Of a DNA stretch of 64,000 nucleotides, positions 25,349-34,641 are shown one piece after another. The stretch spans positions 1 to 64,000 of the forward strand of contig JACJWK010000014.1 of the NCBI GenBank assembly GCA_020637195.1. Direction: 5' to 3'. Position 1 is the first letter of the stretch; each line of letters opens with the position of its first letter. A model generated the notes under the pieces. The model searched no databases. It saw nothing but the letters and a program-made list of their open reading frames with translations, and was not told the DNA's origin. The translations under genes were made by a program, and so were the position numbers. Source of the DNA: Microthrixaceae bacterium (GTDB taxonomy: Bacteria > Actinomycetota > Acidimicrobiia > Acidimicrobiales > DATDAH01).

Positions 25349-26406
25349 TGCGCGATGTCGCGATCGTCGCCTTCGCCCAGTCGAAGCACGAGCGGCGGAT
25401 CGAGGGCTACAACGAGATCGAGATGATGATGCCGGTGGTCGGCGAGCTCTGGGAGCGCACCGGCCTCAGCGCCGACACGGTCGGGTTCACCTGCTCGGGC
25501 AGCACCGACTTCCTCGCCGGTCAGGCCTTCTCGTTCGTCACCATCCTCGACGCCATCGGCCCCTGGCCGCCCATCAGCGAGAGCCACGTCGAGATGGACG
25601 GCGCCTGGGCGCTGTACGAGGCGTGGGTGAAGCTCCAGATGGGCGAGATCGACACCGCGCTCGTCTACAGCTACGGCAAGTCGTCGCCGGGCGACCTGCC
25701 CAAGGTGCTCACCACCCAGCTCGAGCCGTACTCGGTGGCGCCCCTGTGGCCCGACGCGATCAGCGTCGCCGGGCTCCAGGCCCGGGCCCTGCTCGACTCG
25801 GGCCGGGCCACCGAGGCCGACCTCGCCGGGGTGGCGGTGCGCAACCGGGCCCACGCCAAGGACAACCCCAAGGCCCAGCTGGCGGGCGACTACACCGTCG
25901 AGGAGATCCTCGCCGAGCCGTACCTGGCCAACCCGCTGCGCAAGCACGACTGCCCGCCCATCACCGACGGTGCCGCGGCGGTGATCCTGGCCGCCGGCGA
26001 CGTGGCCCGCGAGCTCAACGACCGGCCGGCGTGGATCCGTGGCATCGACCACCGGGTCGAGGCGCACGCCCTCGGCGCCCGCGACCTCACGCGGTCGGCC
26101 TCGACCCGCCTCGCGGGCGAGAAGGCCGGGGTCGGCGACGCGCCGGTCGACTTCGCCGAGCTGCACGCGCCGTTCACCCACCAGGAGCTCATCGTGGCCG
26201 AGGCCCTCGGGCTCGGCGACGACGTCACCGTCAACCCGTCCGGCGGCCCCCTGGCCGCCAACCCGGTCATGGCCGCGGGCCTGATCCGCCTGGGCGAGGC
26301 CGCCGAGCGCCTCTCGCGCGGCGAGGGCGACCGCGCCGTGGCCCACGCCACCTCGGGACCGTGCCTGCAACAGAACCTCGTCTGCGTCCTGGAAGGAGAG
26401 GGCTGA
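25348..26406 (+). CDS. Thiolase-like lipid-transfer/aldolase-type protein
   Basis: A 352-residue thiolase-fold protein, shorter than degradative thiolases (about 390). Where the nucleophilic cysteine would lie the sequence reads SHVEMDGAWALYEAWVKLQ, so the cysteine is absent. The later blocks PPITDGAAAVILA, FAELHAPFTHQELIVAEALGL (His in the HDxFTxxE-like site) and NPSGGPLAANPVMAAGLIRL are conserved. The pattern resembles Ltp-type proteins that act as retro-aldolases or acyl transferases with DUF35 partners. GGAGG precedes the ATG. Its TGA overlaps the next ATG (TGATG), so the two thiolase-like proteins are probably made together. Confidence 0.88.
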   Translation: MRDVAIVAFAQSKHERRIEGYNEIEMMMPVVGELWERTGLSADTVGFTCSGSTDFLAGQAFSFVTILDAIGPWPPISESHVEMDGAWALYEAWVKLQMGEIDTALVYSYGKSSPGDLPKVLTTQLEPYSVAPLWPDAISVAGLQARALLDSGRATEADLAGVAVRNRAHAKDNPKAQLAGDYTVEEILAEPYLANPLRKHDCPPITDGAAAVILAAGDVARELNDRPAWIRGIDHRVEAHALGARDLTRSASTRLAGEKAGVGDAPVDFAELHAPFTHQELIVAEALGLGDDVTVNPSGGPLAANPVMAAGLIRLGEAAERLSRGEGDRAVAHATSGPCLQQNLVCVLEGEG

Positions 26407-27541
26407 TGGCAAGCAGCTCGCCGCCGTCGTCGGCATCAGTCAGACCAACCACACCGCCACCCAGGGTGACGTCTCCATCGCCGGCCTCGTCCGGGAGGCC
26501 GCGATGCGCGCCCTCGAGGACGCCGGGATGACCTGGGGCGACATCGACGCCGTGGTCCTCGGCAAGGCCCCCGACCTGTTCGAGGGCGTCATGAAGCCCG
26601 AGCTCTACCTCACCGACGCGCTCGGCGGTGGAACTGGCCCTGCGCGGGTGCACACCGCCGGCTCGGTGGGCGGCTCGACCACATCGTCGCCAGCCTCGTG
26701 CAGGCGGGCATCCACGAGCGGGTCCTCACCGTCGCCTTCGAGAAGCAGTCCGAGAGCGAGGCCATGTGGGCGCTGTCGCTGCCGATGCCGTTCTCCGCCG
26801 CCGCTCGTGGCGAAGGTGCGGGCAGTTTCTTCGCCCCCACATCCGGGCGTACATGCACCGCTCGGGGCGCCGCCGCACATCAGCTGCCTGGTGGCCCTGA
26901 AGGACCGCCAGAACGCGCTCAAGAACCCGTACGCCCACCTCCACGAGCACGACGTGACCTTCGAGAAGATCGAGGAGTCGATGATGCCTGGGGACCCGAT
27001 CCGGTACTCCGAGACGCCCGTCGTCGGACGGCGCGCCACTGGTCATCTCAGGAACGAGGCGGGCGGTGACGCCAACCGCAACGCCGCCTGGATCCTCGGC
27101 ACGGCGATGCGCGAGCCGACGCGATGTTCGCCGGCCGTAACGAGTGAACCCCTCGCCGGCCAGCAGTGCGCCGACGACGTGTTCGCCCAGGCCGGCACGC
27201 GACCGGCGGCCGAGATCGACGTGGCCGAGATTACGTGCCGTTCTCGTGGTACGAGCCCTATGGCTCGGAGAACCTGGGCTCGCGCCGAGGGCGAGGCTGG
27301 AAGCTCACCGAGGAGGGTCACCGCCATGGACGGCGACCTGCCGGGTCAACCCGTCCGGCGGCGTGCTCTCCACCAACCCATCAGCGCCTCGGGCACTGCG
27401 CTTCGCGGAGTCGGCGATACAGGTGCGGGGCCAGGCCGGCGAGCACCAGATCGACGGCGCACACGGCTCTGGATCCGCGCCTACGGCGGCGGCTCGCAGT
27501 TCTTCGCCATGTGGGTGGTGTCGGCGACCAAGCCCGCCTGA
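26406..27541 (+). pseudogene. Second thiolase-like (acetyl-CoA acetyltransferase) gene, multiply frameshifted
   Basis: The ATG overlaps the previous stop (TGATG) but the frame is lost at the second codon, where one base is missing. Reading across frames restores a typical thiolase-like protein of about 380 residues: AAVVGISQTNHTATQGDVSI, AMRALEDAGMTWGDIDAVVL, HTAGSVGGST, ERVLTVAFEKQSESEAMWAL, DRQNALKNPYAHLHEHDVT, DPAAEID-type and VPFSWYEP blocks, then VNPSGGVLSTNP and GGSQFFAMWVVSATKPA at the end. At least eight small indels and several substitutions are needed. The neighbouring 5' gene is intact, so local sequence error is the likely cause. It would form the second thiolase partner of the DUF35 operon. 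Confidence 0.75.
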
Positions 27542-27669
27542 TCCACGCCTGCCTCCCGCACGGTCTCGATCCCCACGGGCGCCGGGCAACCCGGCACATC
27601 GCGCGCCGTGCCAGATCCCCAGGTGAACGGGCGGGAACGGGCCCTGAACCGCTGAACCTGAACCCGGTC

Positions 27670-29215
27670 CTGGCCTCACCCGGCGGACGTTCCTGCTGGG
27701 GCAGCATCGGTGGCGCGCTCAGCGCCTGCGGCACGGCAGCGGTGGGTGGATCCGACGGCGGCTCGGGCACCGCCGGCCTGCCGACGCCACCGCGTGACCA
27801 CGCCGGCGGGGGCGGGACCTCGACGCCGACCGTTCACCCTCGGCGTCGCCTCAGGCGACCTGCTGCCCGACTCGGTGATCCTGTGGACCCGCCTGCGCGC
27901 CCGACCGCTCGCCGCCGACGGCGGCGGGGCGCTCCCGCCGAGACGGTCGACGTGGCGTGGGACTCGCCCTCGACGACACGCCTTGAGCGGCCTCGTCGGC
28001 AGCGAGCACCGTGACAGCCTCGCCTGACGGCCACGCGGTCCACGTGGACGTACTGGCCTCAGGCCCGCACGGACTACTTCTACCGGTTCCGGGTCGGCGA
28101 GTTCACCAGTCCGGTCGGCCGCACCCGCACGCTGCCCTGCGCCGGACGCCCGCCCAGGCAGGTGCGCCTCGCCATCGCCAACTGCCAGCACTTCGAGTCG
28201 GCTACTACGCCGCCTACCGCTACATCGCCGAGGACCAGGTCGATCTCGTCGCACCTGGGCGACTTCATCTACGAGCCGCGCTGGCGCCAGGCGGCGACCG
28301 CTCGAGCGCCCCGGCGGACCGCCCACCACGCTCGAGGCGTACCGGCTGCGCTTACGCGTCCTACAAGGTCGACGAAGACCTCCAGGCCGCCCACGCCTCG
28401 GCCCCGTTCACCCTCACCTGGGACGACCACGGGTTGTCGGACAACTTCATGGGCGATACCTGCCGAGCGAGGCGCCCGCCGACGAGGTGCGCCGACTCCG
28501 GGCCGCGCCTACCAGGCGTGGTGGGAGGAACCTGCCCGTCCGCTCGACCCGCCCGACGGTTCCGACCTCGTCGTGTACCACGACGTCACCTTCGGCGACC
28601 TGGCCCGGCTCTACCTGCTCGACGAGCGCCAGTACGCCGACGTGCCGCCGTGCCGGCGAGACCGTGCCACGACGACGGCAACTGCGCCAGTCGACGAGCC
28701 CCGCACCCGCCTCGGCGAGGAGCAGAGCCCGGCTCGGCCGACACGGCCGGCCAGGGTGGCGTCACGTGGAACCTGCTCGGCACGCCGTGGCGCTTCGCGG
28801 GCATCGACGTCGGCACCGACGGCCCGAGTACTTCTCGATCTGTGGGACGGCTACCCCCAGGCCCGCCAGCAGGTGATCGACCTGTTTCGCCACGGTCGAC
28901 AACCCGGTCGTGATCTCCGGCGACTACCACCAGGCATGGTGCTCGACGTCAACGAGACCCTTCGACACCGACAGCGCCTGGTGGCCACCGAGTTCATGGC
29001 CCGCCGATCTCCTCGGTGCTGTTCGGCGGCCGGTCGACGCCCGCACGCCGCAGCTGCGCGAGCAGCTCGACGGCCACGGTACCTGCTGTTGACCGTCACC
29101 CCGAGGACGTCACCGCCGACTTCCGCATGCTCGACGACGTGCGCGACCCCGAGTAGGGATCGAGACTGCCTCGACCTGGCAGATCGGCGCAGACGCCCGC
29201 CGCCACGCGATCTGA
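27670..29215 (+). pseudogene. PhoD-like alkaline phosphatase/phosphodiesterase, multiply frameshifted
   Basis: No single frame is open, but translation across frames gives a PhoD-family protein. A Tat-type signal LTRRTFLLG at 27675-27701 is followed by a lipobox-like LSAC. Then come TLGVASGDLLPDSVILWTRL, DYFYRFRVGEFTSPVGRT, RLAIANCQHFE, YYAAYRYIAEDQVDLV, HLGDFIYEPR, FTLTWDDH (metal-binding Asp and His), VTFGDLARLYLLDERQYADV, VVISGDYHQA and ATEFMA, ending with IGADARRHAI and a stop near 29213. PhoD enzymes hydrolyse phosphate mono- or diesters outside the cell using Ca and Fe. The start codon is uncertain. The many indels match those of the preceding thiolase-like gene. Confidence 0.75.
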
Positions 29216-29235
29216 TGTCCGCGTAGGCCGGGGCG

Positions 29236-30137
29236 TCAGGCGGCCAGCCCGGCGAGCCAGTCGACGATCACGCCGCGACCTCGGCCCTTGTCCTCCTGGA
29301 GAGTGGCGGCGCCCTCGATGGTGGTGTGGGCTGGCCTCGCACCCCGGGACTAGCGGCGCATCTTGCGGTCCGGAGCCCGCGGTGACCGGGTCACCATCGC
29401 TGAAGGCGCAGGGAAGGGCTTGTCCCAGCCCCAGCACGTCCCAGGCCCCGGTTGGCCCGGCCGCCGGGTCGTCGGCGGTCGACAGCGCAGCAGGAACGCC
29501 GGGCGGCCTCCCTGGACTCGTCGGGGAAGGGTGCGTCGCAGGCGGCGACGACCTCCGGGGCGAGGTCGGTGGTGCACCCGCTGCCGACGATCCTGCCGAC
29601 GTCGAACACCGGTGTCTCCTGGGAGAAGCGCTGCCACGCCAGGAACGCGTCGCCGGGCGACCGGTCGCCGGTCGGGAGGAACGTGTTGGCCGCGACGATG
29701 CGGGCGAAGCGGTGGGGGACCTCGGCGACGACGCGCAGACCGAGCAGGCCGCCCCAGTCCTGGCACACGAGGGTGACGTCGCGCAGGTCGAGGCGCTCGA
29801 CGACGTCGCGCAGCCAGGCGACGTGCCGGGCGTAGGTGTAGTCCTCCCGGCGCGTGGGCTTGTCGGAGCGACCGAAGCCCACGAGGTCGGGGGCGACCAC
29901 CCGGTGCCCGGCGTCGACGAGCACCGGGATCATGTGGCGGTAGAGGTAGCTCCACGACGGCTCGCCGTGCAGGCACAGGATCGGCGACGCGTCGGTCGGT
30001 CCCTCGTCGACGTAGTGCACCCGCAGCGGCGCGCCCGCGCCGTCGCCCGGGCTGACGTCGATCTCGACGTAGTTCGGGGCGTAGGGCCAGTCCGCCAACC
30101 CCTCGAAGCGGTCGTCGGGGGTGCGCAGCGTGTCCAT
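29236..30137 (-). pseudogene. Haloalkane dehalogenase, frameshifted in the C-terminal third
   Basis: From ATG 30137 the frame is intact for about 210 residues: MDTLRTPDDRFEGL, oxyanion segment HGEPSWSYLYRHMIP, PDLVGFGRSDKPTRREDYTY and the nucleophile elbow CQDWGGLLGL (D127). This is the HLD-I pattern and resembles mycobacterial DmbB. After DAPFPDES (near 29520) the frame slips repeatedly. The correct continuation can still be read as ANRG, WDKPF, FSDGDPVT, and a terminal block with the catalytic His, then QEDKG, VIVDWLAGLAA and a stop at 29236. The enzyme replaces halide on haloalkanes with hydroxyl. TACCGT on the minus strand lies upstream of the start. The lesion belongs to the local indel cluster. 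Confidence 0.85.
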
Positions 30138-30202
30138 GCCGGTGACGGTAGTGGGGCATGATGGGGCGAGCCGTTCGAGCGCCCTCCAGGAGGCAGCCAA
30201 TC

Positions 30203-30397
30203 ATGCGAGTCGTCGTCGACTTCGATCTGTGCGAGAGCAACGCCGTGTGCATGGGGATCCTCCCCGAGGTCTTCGAGGTCCGCGACGACGACTTCCTCTA
30301 CGTGCTCGACGAGACGCCGCCCGAGGAGATGCGCCCGCGCCTCGAGGAGGCGGTCCGGCGCTGCCCGAAGCAGGCGATCTCCATCGCCGAGGACTGA
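30203..30397 (+). CDS. 3Fe-4S ferredoxin
   Basis: A 64-residue acidic ferredoxin. The three-cysteine pattern is C-ESNAV-C near residues 10-16 and CPKQAI near 54-59, with a non-cysteine residue inside the first motif, as in actinobacterial [3Fe-4S] ferredoxins that serve cytochromes P450. CCAGGAGG lies about 8 bases before the ATG. It is divergent from the haloalkane dehalogenase gene and 28 bases upstream of a ferredoxin reductase gene, so it probably forms a two-component electron-transfer pair. No P450 is in the window. Confidence 0.92.
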   Translation: MRVVVDFDLCESNAVCMGILPEVFEVRDDDFLYVLDETPPEEMRPRLEEAVRRCPKQAISIAED

Positions 30398-30424
30398 GCC
30401 CGTCCGCCAACCGGGCCTGACAGC

Positions 30425-31654
30425 GTGATGGATCGCATCGTCGTCGTCGGCGCGTCCCTGGCCGGCTTCCGGGCCGCCGAGGCGCTGCACCCAGGGCTAC
30501 GACGGGGCCCTCACCCTCGTCGGCGAGAGGCCCACGAGCCCTACGACCGCCCGCCGCTGTCGAAGCAGGTGCTCACGGGGACTGGGACGTCGACCGCATC
30601 GCCCTGCCCCGGCCGCACCGGCCGACGACGACGCCGACCCGTTCGACTGGCGCCTGGCCAGCGCGCCGTCGGGCTCGACCTCGCCGCCCGCGAGGTCGCC
30701 CTCTCGGGCGGGACCGACCGGCTTCGACGGCCTCGTGATCGCCACGGGGTGCCGCCCTCGGACCATCGGCGGCGAGGACCTGCCGGCGTGCACGTGCTGC
30801 GCACCCTCGACGACGCCGTCGCCCTGCGGGCCGATCTCGAGGCCGGGCCCCGGCGTGTGGTGGTGATCGGCGCCGGCTTCATCGGCTCCGAGGTGGCCGC
30901 CGCCTGCCGGGCCCGGGAGCTGCCCGTCACCGTCGTCGAGGCCCTGCCCGTCCCGCTCGAGCGCGTCCTCGGGGCCGAGATGGGCGCACTCGTCGCCGAC
31001 CTGCACCGCGCCCACGACGTGGACCTGCGCCTCGGCGTCGGCGTCGACGGGTTCGTCTCGTCCGACGAGGACGGCGGCGACGGCGGTCGTGTCCTCGGGG
31101 TCCGGCTCGGCGACGGCACCACCCTGGACGCGGACGTCGTGGTGGTGGGGATCGGCGTGATCCCGAACACCGAGTGGCTCGAGGGGTCGGGGCTCACCCT
31201 CGGCAACGGGGTCGTCTGCGACGCCACCACCCTGGCGGCGCCGGGCGTGGTGGCGGCCGGTGACGTCGCCCGCTGGCCCAACGCCCGGTTCGGCGGCGAA
31301 CCCGCCCGCATCGAGCACTGGGACAACGCCATCGAGATGGCGGTCGCCGCCGCCCGGCGGCTGCTCGCCGCCGAGGGCGCTCCGGGCGTCCCGTACGAGC
31401 CGGTCCCGTGGTTCTGGAGCGACCTCTACGACCGCAAGATCCAGCTCGCCGGCACCTCGGGCCCCGACGACGAGGTGCAGGTGGTGCACGGCGACGTCGC
31501 CGAGCGCCGCTTCGTGGCCCTCTACGGGCGCGCCGGCCGCCTCGTCGGCGCCCTCGGCTGGAACCGGCCCCGCCACATCATCCAGTGGCGCCAGCGCCTG
31601 CTCGCGGGCATGGACTACGCCGCCGCGGTCGAGCTGGCCCGCTCGGAGCCGTGA
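30425..31654 (+). pseudogene. Ferredoxin--NAD(P)+ reductase (FAD), with compensated frameshifts near the 5' end
   Basis: The frame from GTG 30425 stays open for 409 codons, but three internal stretches (about residues 22-35, 53-77 and 96-117) are out of frame gibberish rich in Arg and Pro. Corrected, they read GYDGALTLVGE, DWDVDRIALP and FDGLVIATG, as the family requires. Intact parts include IVVVGASLAGFRAAEAL (FAD), EPYDRPPLSKQVLTG, VVVIGAGFIGSEVAAACRA (NAD) and APGVVAAGDVARWPN. It passes electrons from NAD(P)H to the neighbouring ferredoxin. Paired indels that cancel each other point to sequence error rather than decay. Confidence 0.85.
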
Positions 31655-31655
31655 C

Positions 31656-32300
31656 GTGACCGATCTCGCGTGGGCACTGCTGGCCGCCACCCTCGTCATC
31701 GCCGCCCTCGACTGGGTGGCCAAGGCCATCGGCTCGAAGCCGATGGAGTACGTGTTCAAGCCGCTGACCATGGTGGCGCTGATCGGCGTGGCGCTGGCCC
31801 TCGACCCCTCCGACGCCGGCGCCCGGGCCGCCTTCGTCGTCGCCCTGGTGTTCGGCATGGCCGGCGACGTGTTCCTGATGCTGCCCGACGACAAGCGCTG
31901 GTTCGTGTTCGGGCTCGCCTCCTTCCTCGTCGGCCACCTCGCCTACGTCGTGGGGCTCGTGCTGTTGGGGCTGTCCGTCGGCGCCCTCGTCGTGGGCCTC
32001 GTGGTCGTGCTCGTGGCGATGGCCGTGATCGGGCGGCGCATCGTCGCCGCGGTGCGGTCGGGCGACGAGCCGGCCCTGGCGGCGCCGGTCTCGGTGTACA
32101 TGGGCGTGATCTCGGTGATGGTCGTCGGTGCCTTCGGCACCACGCTGCCCGTGGCCATCGGCGGTTCGCTCCTGTTCTTCGCCTCCGACGCCTGCATCGG
32201 GTGGAGCCGCTTCGTGCGCCCCCACGCATGGATGGAGCTGTTCATCATCGTCACCTACCACCTCGGCCAGATCGGCCTGGTGCTGGCGCTGACCGCCTGA
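31656..32300 (+). CDS. Lysoplasmalogenase / YhhN (TMEM86) family membrane protein
   Basis: A 214-residue protein with seven or eight membrane helices, starting at GTG one base after the reductase stop. The family signature is present: KPLTMVALIGVAL, then FGMAGDVFLMLPDDKRWFVFGLASFLVGHLAYV with conserved Asp, and a C-terminal GSLLFFASDACIGWSRFV followed by TYHLGQIGLVLAL. The conserved aspartates and histidine line the active site of TMEM86-type lysoplasmalogenases, which hydrolyse the vinyl-ether bond of lysoplasmalogens. Bacterial members are less studied, so activity is inferred from the family. Confidence 0.88.
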   Translation: MTDLAWALLAATLVIAALDWVAKAIGSKPMEYVFKPLTMVALIGVALALDPSDAGARAAFVVALVFGMAGDVFLMLPDDKRWFVFGLASFLVGHLAYVVGLVLLGLSVGALVVGLVVVLVAMAVIGRRIVAAVRSGDEPALAAPVSVYMGVISVMVVGAFGTTLPVAIGGSLLFFASDACIGWSRFVRPHAWMELFIIVTYHLGQIGLVLALTA

Positions 32301-32414
32301 CCCGTCGCGCCGTCGGCGCGCCGGATCGAGGCGCCGCTCTGTCGGGATCGGCGGCCGCGGTCGCGAGAACCTCCTCGGGGCCGTGGTGGCGTCAACCCGC
32401 GGGGCCGCGGGGTC

Positions 32415-32420
32415 GATACT
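32415..32420 (+). promoter_or_regulatory. Putative -10 hexamer GATACT
   Basis: GATACT ends 7 bases before the ATG at 32428, with no ribosome site between, consistent with a leaderless transcript for the exported protein gene. Confidence 0.45.
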
Positions 32421-32427
32421 GGTGGTC

Positions 32428-33429
32428 ATGACGCCCCGGACGATCGCCCGACTGGTCGCCGCGGCGGCGCTCGCGGCGGTCGTCGCGGTCGCGGCCGCGG
32501 AGGTCGCGACCCCTGCGGCCGCCGCTCCGCCGCTGTCGTCGTGCCCGGTCTTCCCGTCGAACAGCTACTGGCACGCCGACGTGTCCGACCTGCCGGTCCT
32601 TCCCGAGTCGGACGCGTACGTGCGCAGCATCGGCCGCACGGCCCCGCTCAAGGCCGACTTCGGCAGCGGCACGTGGAACGGTGGCCCGATCGGCATCCCG
32701 TTCATGCGCGAGGACGGCGACACCCGGCGGGTGCGGGTGACGTTCCGCTGGCCCGACGAGAGCGACCCCGGTCCCTACCCCGTGCGGCGTTGGCCCCGGA
32801 TCGAGGGCGGCCGCGACAGCACCGGTGACCGCCACATCCTGGCCGTCGACACCGAGTCGTGCCGCCTCTACGAGCTGTACGACGCCCACAAGGCCGACGG
32901 CCGCCGCCACTGGCGGGCCGGATCCGGGGCGATCTTCGACCTGCGCAGCAACGCCCTGCGCCCCGACGGGTGGACGTCGGCCGACGCCGCCGGCCTGCCG
33001 ATCTTCCCCGGGCTCGTCCGCTACTTCGAGGCCCGCCGCGACGCCATCGACCACGCCATCCGCTTCACCGCGCCGCGCACGCAGGACACGTACGTGTGGC
33101 CGGCCCGCCACGAGGCGTCGAGCGACCCCGATCCCGACCTGCCGCCGATGGGCACCTGGTTCCGGTTGCGGGGCGACGTGGACCTCACCGGCTACTCCGG
33201 CGAGGCGCGGGCCGTGCTGGAGGCCCTGAAGGTGCACGGCATGATCCTGGCCGACAACGGCTCGCCCTGGTACCTGAGCGGCGCGCCCAACCGGAAGTGG
33301 GACAACGACGCCCTGCGGGCGCTCGGGGACTTCACCGGCGCCGACTTCGAGGCCGTCGACGCCTCGTGCCTCCAGGTGGCGCCGGACTCGGGCGCCGTCC
33401 GCGCCACGCTCCCCGGCCGCTGCCGCTGA
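32428..33429 (+). CDS. Exported protein of unknown function
   Basis: A 333-residue protein with a clear signal peptide (TPRTIARLV, a long Ala/Val core, cleavage near ATPAAAAPP). The mature part begins with SSCPVFPSNSYWHADVSDLPVLP and has well-formed blocks ADFGSGTWNGGPIGIPF, DESDPGPYPV, DRHILAVDTESCRLYELYDA, RSNALRPDGWTSADAAGLPI, HAIRFTAPRTQDTYVWPARH and LKVHGMILADNGSPWYLSG. I know this as a recurring uncharacterised actinobacterial family but cannot assign a reaction. Conserved Cys, Asp, His and Trp suggest a structured extracellular domain, perhaps an enzyme. It converges with the metallophosphoesterase gene. Confidence 0.8.
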   Translation: MTPRTIARLVAAAALAAVVAVAAAEVATPAAAAPPLSSCPVFPSNSYWHADVSDLPVLPESDAYVRSIGRTAPLKADFGSGTWNGGPIGIPFMREDGDTRRVRVTFRWPDESDPGPYPVRRWPRIEGGRDSTGDRHILAVDTESCRLYELYDAHKADGRRHWRAGSGAIFDLRSNALRPDGWTSADAAGLPIFPGLVRYFEARRDAIDHAIRFTAPRTQDTYVWPARHEASSDPDPDLPPMGTWFRLRGDVDLTGYSGEARAVLEALKVHGMILADNGSPWYLSGAPNRKWDNDALRALGDFTGADFEAVDASCLQVAPDSGAVRATLPGRCR

Positions 33430-33509
33430 CCGCCCCGACGCCACCGTCTCGCTGACCGCCGGGTCACCCGGGCGGGCCCGGGGGGCCCAGGGGGGAGCGG
33501 AACGTCGGG

Positions 33510-34640
33510 TCAGCGCCAGCGGTGGTTGAAGCTGCGCTGGTCGAGGCGGCCCGGGGACCAGCGGCCCCAGAGCGTGCCGGCCGCCCGGCGCGAGTACTCG
33601 ATCCACGGCGTGCAGGACGGGTCCTCGGTCCGCCAGGTGACCTGGCGGATGCCGGCGTCGTGCACGGTGTAGGCCGCCCACGTGCCGGGATAGTCCTGCG
33701 GCGACCCGACCTCGGTGAGCACGACGCCACCCACCTGCCGCTTGCGGTTGCGGTGGGTGTGGCCGCTCGTGACGAAGGCGTTGGGGTTGCCGGCGACGAT
33801 CTCGTCGAGGAAGCGGGACGTGTGCCGGCCCCGCACCCCCGGCGGGTAGAAGTACGACCACCGCAGGGGCTCGAGGTGGTGGTGCAGGCCGATCCAGACG
33901 GGGAGCGAGGTGGACGACACCGCCTCGCGCAGGCCCTCGTGGAGGTGGTCGACCCGGCCCCGGCGGTCGCCGAGGCGGGTGGAGTCCAAGAGCACGATGC
34001 GCAGCGCGGGCACGTCGAACCACCGCACCCCGTCGGGGATGGGTGCGAGGCCGATCTTCTCGAGCGCGTCGTTCGGGTCGATCTCGCGGCGGGCCTCGAC
34101 GTCGTGGTTGCCGGGCACCGCGTCGGCCACGAGGCCCGCCTCGTCGAGCAGGTCCCGGAAGCGGAGCCAGTTGTCGACCTCGCCGTGGTGGGTCACGTCG
34201 CCCTTGGCCACGAGCCGCTCCGCGCCCCACGCGGCGGCCTCGGCGAACGCGGCGCGCGCCATGCGCACGGTGTAGGGCTCGTCGGGCTGGGGCTTCTCGC
34301 GCATCGTGTGGAACATGCCGTAGGTGCGACAGCCGATGTGGGTGTCGCTGACGGTGGCGAAGCGGTAGCGCTCGGGGCCCGGGAGTGCCGCCAGCGTCCG
34401 GAACGGAAGCTCGATGCGCCCGCCGGGCACGCCGTCGCCCGCCAGCACGACCGCGCCCGGCGTGTCGGGCGTCAGCCCGCGGAACGAGCGCACCCCGGGG
34501 CCGCCGTCGGTGTGCAGCTCGACCGCGTCGTCGCCCACGGCGAGCTCGACCCGGCCGGGCCCGAGACGACCCCAGGCCACCTGGACCGCGTCCTGGTCGA
34601 CGGCGAACACGCCCAGGCGGGCCGCGCGGGGTCGGGCCAC
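33510..34640 (-). CDS. Calcineurin-like metallophosphoesterase
   Basis: A 376-residue protein. An N-terminal beta-rich domain (about 1-90) precedes the phosphoesterase core: SDTHIG (D-x-H), AKGDVTHHGEVDNW (GD), PGNHDVE (GNHD), WIGLHHHLEP and TSGHTHRN (GHTH). These give all five metal-binding blocks. The substrate could be a phosphomonoester, a phosphodiester or a nucleotide. No signal peptide is seen. The start is one base before the stop of the aminopeptidase N gene on the same strand, so the two genes are co-transcribed. Confidence 0.92.
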   Translation of the reverse strand: MARPRAARLGVFAVDQDAVQVAWGRLGPGRVELAVGDDAVELHTDGGPGVRSFRGLTPDTPGAVVLAGDGVPGGRIELPFRTLAALPGPERYRFATVSDTHIGCRTYGMFHTMREKPQPDEPYTVRMARAAFAEAAAWGAERLVAKGDVTHHGEVDNWLRFRDLLDEAGLVADAVPGNHDVEARREIDPNDALEKIGLAPIPDGVRWFDVPALRIVLLDSTRLGDRRGRVDHLHEGLREAVSSTSLPVWIGLHHHLEPLRWSYFYPPGVRGRHTSRFLDEIVAGNPNAFVTSGHTHRNRKRQVGGVVLTEVGSPQDYPGTWAAYTVHDAGIRQVTWRTEDPSCTPWIEYSRRAAGTLWGRWSPGRLDQRSFNHRWR

Positions 34641-34641
34641 G

